Assembly (NCBI RefSeq): GCF_014863605.1
Contig: NZ_CP062252.1
Location: 748,501-812,500 of the forward strand
Direction: 5' to 3'
Origin: Pseudomonas allokribbensis
GTDB lineage: Bacteria > Pseudomonadota > Gammaproteobacteria > Pseudomonadales > Pseudomonadaceae
Length of the DNA: 64,000 nt
Positions 8,510 through 17,200 of the stretch are shown here, one piece after another (within the stretch, counting starts at the first letter, position 1; every line of letters starts with the position of its first letter). A program made the position numbers and the translations under genes. The notes beneath the pieces were generated by a model. The model ran no database searches and was not told the origin of the DNA. It worked only from the letters and a program-made list of their open reading frames with translations.

Positions 8510-9067
8510 ATGTTCCGCCGTCTCGCTTTACTGGCCGTGGCCGCGCTGCTCAGTGCGTGCGCCGCGAACCAGGTCAATCATGACTTCGACGCCAGCCGCG
8601 ACTTTGCCGCCTACCGCAGCTGGAGCTGGAAAGAACCCGCCCTGCAATACCGTCCCGACGACCCACGGATCAAGAGCGACCTGACCGAACAGCGCATCCG
8701 CCAGTCTGTCGCCGATCAACTTGACCAGCGCGGCCTGCGTCCGGCCGCTGCGGGCAGCAAAGGTGACTTGAATGTGCAGACTTACCTGATCGTCGAGGAT
8801 CGCCAGCAGCAGGTGACCACCAACTACGGCGGCGGTTGGGGTGGTCCGTGGAACGGTTACTGGGGCGCACCGATGTACAACGAAACCCGCAACATCACCT
8901 ACAAGGTGGCGACCATTCAGGTTGATCTGCTCGACGGCAAGGACGGCAAACTGGTGTGGCGCGGCAGCGATGAACAGATGCTCAGTCGCACGCCGAACCC
9001 GGCGGATCGCAGCAACGCCATTCGGGAGACCGTGACGCGAATCCTGTCGAACTACCCACCGCGCTAA
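8510..9067 (+). CDS. DUF4136 lipoprotein, second of a tandem pair
   Basis: A 185-residue predicted lipoprotein with lipobox LSAC (Cys17) and the DUF4136 pattern: FDASRDFAAYRSWSW, then [34 protein letters not shown], a glycine/tryptophan-rich insert (GGGWGGPWNGYWG), and RSNAIRETVTRILSNYPPR at the end. It shares the order of blocks with the preceding gene but has clearly diverged. The ATG at 8510 has GGAG eleven bases upstream. A strong terminator follows at once, closing the group that begins with the MazG-like gene. Confidence 0.82.
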   Translation: MFRRLALLAVAALLSACAANQVNHDFDASRDFAAYRSWSWKEPALQYRPDDPRIKSDLTEQRIRQSVADQLDQRGLRPAAAGSKGDLNVQTYLIVEDRQQQVTTNYGGGWGGPWNGYWGAPMYNETRNITYKVATIQVDLLDGKDGKLVWRGSDEQMLSRTPNPADRSNAIRETVTRILSNYPPR

Positions 9068-9080
9068 GCCAGTGCAAAAA

Positions 9081-9109
9081 AACGGGAGCCATGGGCTCCC
9101 GTTTTTTTT
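9081..9109 (+). terminator. Rho-independent terminator
   Basis: AACGGGAGCC (9081-9090), loop ATG, GGCTCCCGTT (9094-9103), then a run of T to 9109. The stem is perfect over ten pairs and GC-rich. It ends the DUF4136 operon. Confidence 0.92.
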
Positions 9110-9205
9110 GCATGGCGCGTTGCCAGCAGTCTCGTTGTGCCACGTCTACACTGACACCCACCCATGGAGGTTGCGCCCGGCTGTGCGCCGGCAAAGGAGT
9201 GCGCC

Positions 9206-11194
9206 ATGTCGCGTCATTCACAGTGTGGCGGCCCGGCCCGGCAGCGGGGGGCCATCGGCTTGATGGCGGCTGCCACCCTCAGCCTGGCGCTGATATTGAT
9301 GCTGCTGGTGGTGGACACCGGCCGGTTGTACATGGAGCAGCGCAAACTGCAGCGACTGGTGGATACCGCCGCCCTGGAAGCCGTCAGCCGTGGCGGCAAT
9401 TGCCTGCCGGGCCTCACCGCCGCCAGTTACGCCGGGCAAAGTGCGACCCGCAACGGGTTTACCGCCGATGCCAACAACGTCATCGTGGTCGATTGCGGAA
9501 CGCTGGTGACCGCTGCCAGCGGCCTGCGCACCTTTACGGTGGATGCCACGCAATCGGCGGCGGTCAAGGTCGCGGTCAACCACACCGTGACCACCAGTTT
9601 TGCCGGGGGCGTGCAGGCGCTGTTCAGTAGCACGCCGGTCAGTCTCAACACTGTGCTCTACGCCTCGGCGGTGGCCGCCCTGCCAAAGCCGACCGTCGCC
9701 CAACTGAATATCCGCAGTAACCTGGCCAGCATCAACACCGCCCAGTCGAACATCCTCAACCCGCTGTTTTCCGGATTGCTCGGCGGCAACGTCAACCTGA
9801 CGGCCCTGGGCTGGAACGGCTTGCTCAACACCGACATCAACCTGCTCAGCTACCTGAATCAACTGGCGATCAACCTCAACGTGGCCGCTGGCAACTACAC
9901 CCAGTTGCTCAATACCCAGGCCACGGTGACGCAACTGATTCAGGCCGCTGTCTCGGTGGTGCAACTCAATGGCGCGACAGCCGACGTGATCACTGCGTTG
10001 GGCCAGCTGCAAGTGGCGGCGACCAATGCTGCGCCGGTAAAGCTCGGTGACATCCTGCAACTGCAGACCGGCACCACGGCGGCCGGACTCGACGCCAATC
10101 TGCAATTGCTGCAACTGGTCCAGGGGGTGATTCAGTTGGCCAACAGCAAAAGTGCGGTGGCCGCGACCTTGCCGATCAGTGTGCTGGGGCTGGCGAATGT
10201 CACGGTGCGGGTCAAGGTCATCGAGCCGCCGCAGTTCTCTGCGATTGGTGATCCGGCGTTGGCCAAGGCCAATCCCACCGGGCCGAACCGGATTTATGTG
10301 CGCACGGCGCAGATCCGCACGATGCTTTCAGTGAATCTGCCGGTGTTATCCGGGGTGGCCGGGCTGAGCAACGCGGTATTGGGGCTGGTCGGCACGCTGT
10401 CCACGACCATCAATCAGTTGTTGACCCTGAATCTGGTCTCGTTGGTGAACTCACTCGTCTGTCTCAGTTGCGAGCGAATGGACCCGTTGTTGTTGCCATC
10501 ACCGGAAATCGACATCAGCCTGGATGCCGGCGGCGCCATCAGCTACGTCACCGACTACAGCTGCCCGACCGACAATAGCGGCACCAAAAGCCTGACGGCC
10601 CACACCATCACGTCGGTTGCCGACCTCAAACTGGGCAAGATCGACCCGACCAACGCGTTTTCATCCTCTGCCGAACCCACGGTCACCCCGTTGCCCCTGG
10701 TGGACCTGGGTATTGTGACCTGCCATACGATTTTGGGCATTGGTGGCTGCGATCCGAGCACCCACGTTCAATACGCCGCCGGCGGCATTGCGATCATGGT
10801 CAACACCAGTGTGGTGCAGAATACTCAGGACCTGGTGTTTTCCAGCGGCACGCCGTTCGCCACGCCGCCAAACCTGAAACTGCCGCCGAGCGTGATTTCC
10901 GCTGCGCCCTCCAGCAACATCGTCAACAGCCTGGCGAGCACCCTCGCCGGGATCAATCTGATTGTCTACCAACCGGTCGGCAGCAATCCCCTTGGCGCCG
11001 TTGTCGCTGGCGTGGCGGGTCTCATCAGCAGCGTCACGGCGATCCTGCAGCCGCTCATTACCAACCTCGTGAGTCCGCTGCTCGACCCGCTGCTCAACAA
11101 TTTGCTCAACGGGCTGGGGATCAATCTGATGGATGTCGACGTCGGCGCCAACATGACCTGCGGCCAGACCGGCAAGGCGTATCTGGTGATCTAG
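9206..11194 (+). CDS. tadG: TadG-like pilus assembly protein
   Basis: A 662-residue protein. The N-terminus carries the Tad/TadG pattern: QRGAIGLMAAATLSLAL, a single hydrophobic helix, then DTGRLYMEQRKLQRLVDTAALEA. The rest is a long secreted region rich in Asn, Leu, Val and Thr, with recurring LLGL/NLLN stretches and few charged residues, plus scattered cysteines (CLSCERM, YSCPTD, CGQTG). TadG proteins are accessory proteins of Tad pilus assembly that may anchor the system in the envelope. AAAGGAG precedes the ATG at 9206; the in-frame ATG at 9164 is weaker. It is transcribed alone, away from the main tad operon, and its last four bases overlap the end of pprA. Confidence 0.82.
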   Translation: MSRHSQCGGPARQRGAIGLMAAATLSLALILMLLVVDTGRLYMEQRKLQRLVDTAALEAVSRGGNCLPGLTAASYAGQSATRNGFTADANNVIVVDCGTLVTAASGLRTFTVDATQSAAVKVAVNHTVTTSFAGGVQALFSSTPVSLNTVLYASAVAALPKPTVAQLNIRSNLASINTAQSNILNPLFSGLLGGNVNLTALGWNGLLNTDINLLSYLNQLAINLNVAAGNYTQLLNTQATVTQLIQAAVSVVQLNGATADVITALGQLQVAATNAAPVKLGDILQLQTGTTAAGLDANLQLLQLVQGVIQLANSKSAVAATLPISVLGLANVTVRVKVIEPPQFSAIGDPALAKANPTGPNRIYVRTAQIRTMLSVNLPVLSGVAGLSNAVLGLVGTLSTTINQLLTLNLVSLVNSLVCLSCERMDPLLLPSPEIDISLDAGGAISYVTDYSCPTDNSGTKSLTAHTITSVADLKLGKIDPTNAFSSSAEPTVTPLPLVDLGIVTCHTILGIGGCDPSTHVQYAAGGIAIMVNTSVVQNTQDLVFSSGTPFATPPNLKLPPSVISAAPSSNIVNSLASTLAGINLIVYQPVGSNPLGAVVAGVAGLISSVTAILQPLITNLVSPLLDPLLNNLLNGLGINLMDVDVGANMTCGQTGKAYLVI

Positions 11195-13938
11195 TCGTCG
11201 GGGGCGATCGGCAGTTCGATACAGAATCGCGCGCCGTCCACCGAGTTGCGCACACTGAGATGACCGCCCATGTTGTCGATGATCCCGTAACTCACCGACA
11301 ACCCCAGACCGGTGCCGACACCCACCGGTTTGGTGGTGAAGAACGGTTCGAAAATCCGCTCCAGCAGTCGCGGGTCGATACCGCCGCCGTTGTCCTCGAC
11401 CCACAGTCTTACTTTCTGCTCGTCGCGCTCGGCATAGATCGAGATCCACGGTTTGAACGCTGAATCGGACTCACGCTTGCCCAGCAACGCATCCCGAGCG
11501 TTGACCATCAGGTTGATCAATACCTGCTCAAGCTGATCGACATAACCGCGTACCTGAACCTCGAACGCGGTTTCACTGATGCGCAAATCCACGCCTTTGC
11601 CACGCATGCCTTCGGCCAGCAGCGACAGCGTGCCTTCGATGGCGCTGGCCGGGTTGAACAATTGTTGCTCGATCTCGGAACGGCGGCCGAACACCCGCAT
11701 GTGGTCCACAACCTTCGCGGCGCGCTGGACCTGCGCGTCGATGCGATTGAGTTTGTCGGTCAGGTAATCGATCTGCACATCGCCGTTGCTCAGGCGCTTC
11801 TGCACGTTGACGATGGCCATGCGCATGACGTTCAGCGGCTGATTGATTTCGTGGGCGAGACCTGTGGCCATTTCGCCGAGGGTGGCCATTTTCGCGCTTT
11901 GCGTGAGTTGTTGTTGGGAGCGGCGCACTTCGGTGTTGTCGCGGCCCACCGCCTGCACTTCGATCAGTTTTCCGTGCTCATCGAACACCCCGCGATCCGA
12001 CCACACCCACCACGCATGTTCGCGCCCCGGCAGTTGCAGGTTGATTTCCGCGGTGCTGACGGGTGATTGCGGGGTCAGCAACGCCAGGCGCTCAACGAAG
12101 GCGGCGCGCTGAACGTCGGACATCCAGCTGCCCAGATCGACGCCCGCCAGGGCTTCCGGGGCGCATTCCAGATACGTCGCCAGCGGCCGGTTGCCGAACG
12201 TCAGAATGAGGTCCGGGCGATAGCGGCAGATCATCGCCGGAGAGTCTTCCACCAGAATCCGGTAGCGTTCTTCACTCTGTCTGACCTGTTCGGCGGCCAG
12301 CGTCGCTTCGGTGACGTCCAGCCACAAACCGACGGCCTCCACCGGCAGGCCGAGGTCATTGCGCAATAGCCGGGCTTCGTCGAGCAACCAGTGATAATCG
12401 CCGCGACTGTCGCGCAACCGATAACGGGCGCGTACCGAGCCTTCGCGCAGCAGTTGTCGGGTTCGTTCGAAATACAGGGTCCGGTCATCCGGATGAATCC
12501 GCTCTGCCAGCGCACCGGCGTCGCAGTCTTCCAGGCTCCAGCCCATTAACGGTTGCAGACTGGCGCTGAAGAACGCTGGCAGCAAGGCCCCTTCGACGTA
12601 GTGCTGGACGTAAATGACCGCCGGCGAACTGGCGATCAGGTTGTCCAGCCGCGCATGGGCTGCAGCGGCCAGTTGCTGCTGGTTCTTGATGTCGCTGATG
12701 TCGAGCATGAAACCCACCAGCCGGCGGTGATCGCCGGTGCCGGTGACTTGTCCCTGAAGGCGATACCATGCCGGCATCTGACCGGCGTCGGGATGATGCA
12801 AACGCACGCACAGGTCGAGGATTTCCCCGTGCAGTTGCAGGGCTTGCAGGCGGCTGCGGACTTCTTCGCGGTCAGCGGGATGGATCAGCATCAGCCAGTT
12901 TTCCAGCGTCAGTGTCAGCCTGTCCTGTTGCAGGAGGGTGGCCAGCGTCGGAGCCAGGTGAATTTGTTCGCCATTGTCGATTTCCCACCAGCCGGTGCCG
13001 AGCAATGTCTGCAAGGATTCCAATCGCTCCAGTTGCAGCTGATGCTGCTGTTCACGCAGGCGCCCGAGCAGCGGCCCCGCCAGTGCGCCGGCCAGCATCA
13101 GCCAGTCGCGATCGGTCAGATACGGCGCGGTCTTGTCCACCGCATAAAAGCCGCAGAGCAACCACGCCATCACGCCTCGGTCATCGCTGTAAGGCACGGC
13201 GAAACCTTCGGCATTGCCGAACAGGCCCTGGACCCGTGAGTGTTCATACTGGCCGTAATGTGCACCCAGGCGCTGCGGGCCGGTGCCATTGAGGCTATCG
13301 AGCGGCGTGCCCAGACGCTGGCCGTCATGCCACAGCGCCGGTGCGTCATGGGCGTGGAATTGCTGGTGGATCAGCCAGCCCTGTTCCTGTTCATCGAGCA
13401 GCGCGAGTGCCAGGCACGGGATCTGCCAGCGCTGGGCGATCACTTGCAATTGTTCGCTGACAAGCATCGGCAATCGTCCCAGGCTGCAGCTGCGCAACTG
13501 TTTGCTGATCTGCTCGGCGATCAGATGGCACGCTTCGCGCTGACGTGATTGCTGGCGTTCGAGCAACAGGTCGGCAATGTCCATCAGTTGCAGCAGCCAG
13601 CCACTGCCCAGCGGCTGGACCCAACCCCGAAGGTGCAAGGTCTGGTCGCTCAGGCCTGGGAAATCCAGATCCAGCAGTTGCCCTTGCCAGTCCAGCGGCC
13701 GGCCCTCGATGGCCAGCGTGCTGTGAGGCAGCAGGTAGTCGTGCAACGGCAACGGTTTGTCACGGGGCGTCTGTTGCGCCAGCAGCAGGCGCAGCGGGCC
13801 GGCCATTTGCAACACGCCGCCTTCGCTGTCGAGGTGGATATGCAGGCCCGTCAAAGGCGAACCGAGCACGTCCGGCAAATCGTTGGCGAGCATGCCCCGC
13901 TTCATCAGGCGGCCGAGCAGGTTGTCACCCGGGGTCAA
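11191..13938 (-). CDS. pprA: Sensor histidine kinase PprA-like
   Basis: A 915-residue, apparently soluble hybrid of sensory modules and a kinase core. The N-terminal third includes a PAS-like start and a GAF-like region. Three PAS segments follow (about residues 310-660; the ends of two are marked by [14 protein letters not shown] and [11 protein letters not shown]). The HisKA box [13 protein letters not shown] places the phospho-accepting histidine at residue 696. The ATPase domain is shown by [19 protein letters not shown] and [14 protein letters not shown]. PprA of P. aeruginosa signals to PprB, which controls the Tad pilus. The start is uncertain: the TTG at 13938 overlaps the stop of the upstream gene (TTGA), but ATGs at 13905 and 13893 are possible. 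Confidence 0.85.
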   Translation of the reverse strand: MTPGDNLLGRLMKRGMLANDLPDVLGSPLTGLHIHLDSEGGVLQMAGPLRLLLAQQTPRDKPLPLHDYLLPHSTLAIEGRPLDWQGQLLDLDFPGLSDQTLHLRGWVQPLGSGWLLQLMDIADLLLERQQSRQREACHLIAEQISKQLRSCSLGRLPMLVSEQLQVIAQRWQIPCLALALLDEQEQGWLIHQQFHAHDAPALWHDGQRLGTPLDSLNGTGPQRLGAHYGQYEHSRVQGLFGNAEGFAVPYSDDRGVMAWLLCGFYAVDKTAPYLTDRDWLMLAGALAGPLLGRLREQQHQLQLERLESLQTLLGTGWWEIDNGEQIHLAPTLATLLQQDRLTLTLENWLMLIHPADREEVRSRLQALQLHGEILDLCVRLHHPDAGQMPAWYRLQGQVTGTGDHRRLVGFMLDISDIKNQQQLAAAAHARLDNLIASSPAVIYVQHYVEGALLPAFFSASLQPLMGWSLEDCDAGALAERIHPDDRTLYFERTRQLLREGSVRARYRLRDSRGDYHWLLDEARLLRNDLGLPVEAVGLWLDVTEATLAAEQVRQSEERYRILVEDSPAMICRYRPDLILTFGNRPLATYLECAPEALAGVDLGSWMSDVQRAAFVERLALLTPQSPVSTAEINLQLPGREHAWWVWSDRGVFDEHGKLIEVQAVGRDNTEVRRSQQQLTQSAKMATLGEMATGLAHEINQPLNVMRMAIVNVQKRLSNGDVQIDYLTDKLNRIDAQVQRAAKVVDHMRVFGRRSEIEQQLFNPASAIEGTLSLLAEGMRGKGVDLRISETAFEVQVRGYVDQLEQVLINLMVNARDALLGKRESDSAFKPWISIYAERDEQKVRLWVEDNGGGIDPRLLERIFEPFFTTKPVGVGTGLGLSVSYGIIDNMGGHLSVRNSVDGARFCIELPIAPDD

Positions 13939-14381
13939 AATTTCAGGCTCGAGATGGCGGTCAGGTTGGTGGGCAGGCTGGGCACAGTGCCGACGCCCGG
14001 CAACACCAGAAACGGGATGACCTGATTCAGTTTGCTGACCGGGTAATTGACGCTGACGGTGAGGGTGCCAAGTGTCGGGTCATAGACCGCTGACGTATCA
14101 GTGCCGACCACCACATTCAGTGACGACGGCAGCACCGACAATTGCTGGGTCAACGCAGCATTGGCGGTACTGACCAGCACGGTCGAATAGTTGGGGATCG
14201 TGGGATCGACCGCCACGGCGCGGCGTATCGCTTCGGCCGTGACCTGGTTGAACGTCTGCATCAACACAAACGGCAGGCTGTAGCTGACGAGGCCGTAAAA
14301 CACCGCAAAAAAGATCACGAATACCAGGGCGAACTCGATCGCCACCGCACCTTTTTGCGCCTTCCGAGAGCCGGTTTTCAT
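13935..14381 (-). CDS. tadE: TadE/TadF-like pseudopilin
   Basis: A 148-residue protein with the TadE pattern: a short basic leader, KAQKGAVAIEFALVFVIFF, and a single N-terminal hydrophobic helix. The Gly in KGAVAIEF with Glu at +5 is the prepilin-peptidase type cleavage site of TadE/TadF pseudopilins; processing is presumably by FppA, encoded next door. The mature part is beta-rich, with LTVSVNYPVSKL. I favour the ATG at 14381, which gives a normal leader (MKTGSRKAQKG); a GTG at 14405 would add eight residues. It is placed like the small pilin-like gene between pprA and fppA in P. aeruginosa and is coupled to pprA. Confidence 0.8.
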   Translation of the reverse strand: MKTGSRKAQKGAVAIEFALVFVIFFAVFYGLVSYSLPFVLMQTFNQVTAEAIRRAVAVDPTIPNYSTVLVSTANAALTQQLSVLPSSLNVVVGTDTSAVYDPTLGTLTVSVNYPVSKLNQVIPFLVLPGVGTVPSLPTNLTAISSLKF

Positions 14382-14456
14382 CCGTGCGTCTACCCTGACA
14401 GTCACTGCGTAGTATCAGCATAGAATCATTCAGCAAAAACGGACGGTTTTTACCGG

Positions 14457-14927
14457 ATGCAAAGTCTTGTCCTATTGATCTGGCTGGCGGTCTGCGCGGC
14501 ACAGGATGCCCGGCAACGACGGATTGCCAATGCCCTGACCCTGGGTGTCGGCACCCTGGCGCTGGTTTATCTGGTGTATTTCGGCACCACCTGGATGGGC
14601 GCCGAAGCGGGGCAGGGCGGTTGGGCTTGCCTGGTGGCGCTGGCGTTCACGTTGCCCGGGTATTTCATGGGGCGAATGGGCGCCGGCGATGTGAAATTAA
14701 TGACAGCTCTTGGCCTTGCGACGGACGGCACGTCGCTGCTCGGGATTTTTATCGGTGCCGGCGCGGCGAGCCTGATCTGGATTCTGCTGGCGCCAAGAGT
14801 CTGGCTGCATATGAGTCAAGGGCTTAGGCATCGTCTTCGATATATGGCGCCATCGATGTCAAAAAAGCTGCCATTTGCGCCGTTCGTGCTGATCGGGTTT
14901 TTACTTGCACTACCCTGGATCCATTAG
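14457..14927 (+). CDS. fppA: Prepilin peptidase FppA (A24 family)
   Basis: A 156-residue membrane aspartyl peptidase of the short, TadV/CpaA-type A24 family. It lacks the N-terminal methylase part of PilD. The two catalytic aspartates are visible: Asp17 in AQDARQRRIAN and Asp78 in the GAGDVKLM motif. About five or six membrane segments are present. The family trims the leader from Flp prepilins and from TadE/TadF pseudopilins, all of which are encoded within 2.5 kb. It is divergent from tadE, with only 75 bases between the starts. Confidence 0.9.
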   Translation: MQSLVLLIWLAVCAAQDARQRRIANALTLGVGTLALVYLVYFGTTWMGAEAGQGGWACLVALAFTLPGYFMGRMGAGDVKLMTALGLATDGTSLLGIFIGAGAASLIWILLAPRVWLHMSQGLRHRLRYMAPSMSKKLPFAPFVLIGFLLALPWIH

Positions 14928-15052
14928 TCGCTAAACGCCACTAGTCTTATGTACATAGTCGGAAAGTGCGTCTACTTTCAAAGGTACTGGTTATACGGCC
15001 AACGGCTGACAGTACAGGAATGGTCAGTTTTGGCCCGGGCATGGAGTGGCAC

Positions 15053-15829
15053 GTGAACAAGCTTACATCTGCGGTAAAAGTCCTCGTTGTCGATGATCAG
15101 CCTCTGATCGTCGAAGAACTCTGTGAATTTCTCGAGAGCAGCGGCTACCGCTGTGTTCCGTGCGAGTCCAGCAAAGAGGCCATCGAGCGTTTTACTGACG
15201 ACACCGCGATCGGCCTGGTGCTGTGCGACCTGCACATGCCGGACATGGACGGCATTCAGCTGGTGCAGGAACTGCAACGGCTGGCCGGCAAACACCGGGC
15301 GTTCGAAGCGATCATGCTCACCGGCCGCGCCGACAAGCAGGACGTGATCAAGGCGTTGCGCGCCGGGATTGCCGACTACTACCAGAAACCGGTCAATCTG
15401 GACGAGTTGCTGGAGGGCTTGCAGCGTCAGGAGGTGGTGCTGCAGGAACGGCAGAAAACCCTGCAACTGGGGCATCTGAATCAGAAGCTTCAGGACCTGT
15501 CGTCGTCCATCGATGATCTTTATCAGGATCTGGACAAGGTTCGTCGCGGCCCTGCGCCCGTCAGTAACGAGGTGCCGAGCGAGGCCGATGCACTGGAGAT
15601 CCCGGCGATCTTCAATCAGCTGTCGCCACGGCAACTGGACGTGGCACGCCTGGTGGGCAAGGGACAGACCAATTATCAGATCGCGTGCGAGTTGGGCATT
15701 ACCGAGAACACCGTGAAGCTTTACGTTTCGCAGGTGTTGCGCCTGACCCACATGCACAACCGCACGCAGTTGGCGTTGGCGTTGTCGCCGGGTAACTCCG
15801 GTTTGCGTCAGCGAGTGACCGCACACTGA
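15053..15829 (+). CDS. pprB: Response regulator PprB-like (receiver + LuxR HTH)
   Basis: A 258-residue two-domain regulator. The receiver begins VKVLVVDDQPLIVEEL, with the phospho-acceptor Asp59 in LVLCDLHMPDMDG and the conserved Lys in YYQKPVNL. A coiled-coil linker (LQRQEVVLQERQKTLQLGHLNQKLQDLSSS) connects to a C-terminal LuxR-type HTH: LSPRQLDVARLVGKGQTNYQIA...ITENTVKLYVSQV. PprB in P. aeruginosa activates the Tad pilus and other surface factors. I chose the GTG at 15053 because GGAG stands six bases upstream; an in-frame ATG at 15041 and a GTG at 14966 remain possible. It probably belongs with fppA or with its own promoter in the 125-base gap. Confidence 0.85.
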   Translation: MNKLTSAVKVLVVDDQPLIVEELCEFLESSGYRCVPCESSKEAIERFTDDTAIGLVLCDLHMPDMDGIQLVQELQRLAGKHRAFEAIMLTGRADKQDVIKALRAGIADYYQKPVNLDELLEGLQRQEVVLQERQKTLQLGHLNQKLQDLSSSIDDLYQDLDKVRRGPAPVSNEVPSEADALEIPAIFNQLSPRQLDVARLVGKGQTNYQIACELGITENTVKLYVSQVLRLTHMHNRTQLALALSPGNSGLRQRVTAH

Positions 15830-15836
15830 GACAGAC

Positions 15837-15861
15837 TGCCGGGTAATCGCTCTACCCGGCA
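15837..15861. terminator. Convergent hairpin between pprB and the receiver gene
   Basis: TGCCGGGTA (15837-15845) pairs with TACCCGGCA (15853-15861). It overlaps the last codons of the minus-strand gene and lies just after the pprB stop. There is no T tract, so termination may be weak. Confidence 0.35.
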
Positions 15862-16259
15862 TTCACCTTCGGTTTTGGAAACAGGTTGTCGAGGGTTTCC
15901 AGCAAACGCACGTGATAGATCGGCTTGCGGAACAGATCCAGCACCTGCAACCGCAGCATGTCGCTCACGTCCTCCATGTCTGCATGTCCCGATGTCACGA
16001 TCACCGGCAGATGCTGGCGCGAGGTGTGTTCGCGCAAGCGCTTGATCAACGACATGCCGCTTTCCTCCGGCATGCGCAGATCGGTGATTACCAGGGCGAT
16101 ATCGGGATGGCGGGTCAGGTGATGCAGGGCGAGTTTCACCGAGGTCGCGGTATGACAGACGAAGCCCTCACCCTCCAGCAACTCCGCCAGCTCCAGCAAC
16201 GCGTCCTCTTCGTCGTCAACCAGAAGCAACTGTTGGCGGGGCAGTGAGGAAGCAGTCAT
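15852..16259 (-). CDS. Stand-alone receiver-domain response regulator
   Basis: A 135-residue protein that is only a receiver domain: LLLVDDEEDALLEL with the acidic pocket, the acceptor Asp60 in LVITDLRMPEESGMSLIKRL, Thr/Ser in VIVTSGHAD, and the conserved Lys in DLFRKPIYHVRLLETL. No output domain follows, and the length leaves room for none. It lies between pprB and the flp genes within the tad locus, which suggests it takes part in Ppr signalling, for example as a phosphate sink or protein-binding switch for PprA. That is inference; a gene in this position is not part of the P. aeruginosa arrangement as I recall it. Confidence 0.8.
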   Translation of the reverse strand: MTASSLPRQQLLLVDDEEDALLELAELLEGEGFVCHTATSVKLALHHLTRHPDIALVITDLRMPEESGMSLIKRLREHTSRQHLPVIVTSGHADMEDVSDMLRLQVLDLFRKPIYHVRLLETLDNLFPKPKVNAG

Positions 16260-16322
16260 GGGGCAATCCCTGAGAAACTGAAGGTGGGTCCGAGTGTAGT
16301 GTGAGATTTACCAACCATCGAG

Positions 16323-16535
16323 TCAGGGCAACTGCGTCGGCGCAGTCTGTGACGAACCGCCCAGGGCCACGAGGATGTTGTTGAAGATCGCGAACACCTT
16401 GCCACCAACCGGCGTCACGAACACCACGACCACCACCGCGACCATTGCCACCACAATCGCGTATTCGATAGCCGACGCGGCTTCGGTACTCGTCAGAAGC
16501 AACCGGGCACGCATCATCAAGTATTCAAAGAGCAT
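16323..16535 (-). CDS. flp: Flp-type IVb prepilin (second copy, atypical -1 residue)
   Basis: A 70-residue Flp family prepilin. A short basic leader ends at STEA, followed by ASAIEYAIVVAMVAVVVVVF, the hallmark Glu-Tyr pair and hydrophobic helix that pack the pilus core. The residue before the expected cleavage point is Ala19, where Flp prepilins normally have Gly. The C-terminal tail is short (LVALGGSSQTAPTQLP). AAGGAG stands before the ATG at 16535. It follows the other flp gene by 114 bases on the same strand, and their helix segments are almost identical, so this is a recent tandem duplication. Confidence 0.88.
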   Translation of the reverse strand: MLFEYLMMRARLLLTSTEAASAIEYAIVVAMVAVVVVVFVTPVGGKVFAIFNNILVALGGSSQTAPTQLP

Positions 16536-16649
16536 GGGAGTTCTCCTTACATGCCAGGGGCTGCCGGGCACCGGAAAGACAATGGGCGGGCAATGCCTGC
16601 GCGCTTTTTTCTCGGCAGCCGGCAGGCATGGATGGAGAGAAGGACTCGG

Positions 16650-16868
16650 TCAGGGGATGGTAGGTTTGGCCGGGACCGTACCATTCAGCGAGGTCATTAT
16701 CGTAGTGAAGATGTTGTAGACCTTGGTGCCCATCGGGGACACGAACACCACGACCACCACCGCCACCATGGCTACCACAATCGCGTACTCGATAGCCGAT
16801 GCTCCTTCATCGCTCTTGAGGAACAGCCGCACCCTGGCCGCCAGATAGTCGAGACTCATACGAAACAT
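16650..16868 (-). CDS. flp: Flp-type IVb major prepilin
   Basis: A 72-residue Flp prepilin, the likely main subunit of the Tad pilus. The leader MFRMSLDYL...KSDEG ends at Gly22, followed by ASAIEYAIVVAMVAVVVVVF with the Glu27-Tyr28 pair, then a tail VSPMGTKVYNIFTTIMTSLNG. Cleavage by FppA after Gly22 is expected. GAAGGAG lies seven bases before the ATG at 16868, which decides this start over the ATG three codons further in. It is the first gene leftward from the intergenic region shared with the rcpC operon. Confidence 0.92.
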   Translation of the reverse strand: MFRMSLDYLAARVRLFLKSDEGASAIEYAIVVAMVAVVVVVFVSPMGTKVYNIFTTIMTSLNGTVPAKPTIP

Positions 16869-17200
16869 ACGTCTACTCCTTCGCGCCTTTGGCGCTGATG
16901 TCACGCGACAGCGGCAAGGTTCCACCGTGCCATTTGAGCATTGTCAACAAACTCCCTCCCAACAACTGTAAGAACGAACTAATCACAAAGGATTAGTCGC
17001 TTCGTCATTTCCGGTATTTCGACTGCTAATTGGCCAACACCCATACTTTCGTAGGTTATTTGCCCGCCAGTAATGGCGTTTTGGCTTGTTTCAGCTAGCG
17101 TGGAAATAGCGAAATAGTTGGATGTTCATAGCTGCCTGATTGCGATGTTCCCTTGGTTGGAAGTGCGGGCTGGTAGTGCAGCAGGATAGGGAGAGCCGTC
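16869..17200. promoter_or_regulatory. Divergent flp / rcpC promoter region
   Basis: This 332-base gene-free, AT-richer stretch lies between the divergent flp and rcpC starts and must hold both promoters. ACTAATC (16978-16984) and GATTAGT (16991-16997) form a perfect dyad with a six-base centre. The right arm continues as ATTAGTCGCT (16992-17001), a word also found upstream of pprB (14923-14932) and, as ATTAGTCG, upstream of the lipoprotein gene at 28072. PprB is the likely regulator acting here; assigning the dyad to it is inference. Confidence 0.5.
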
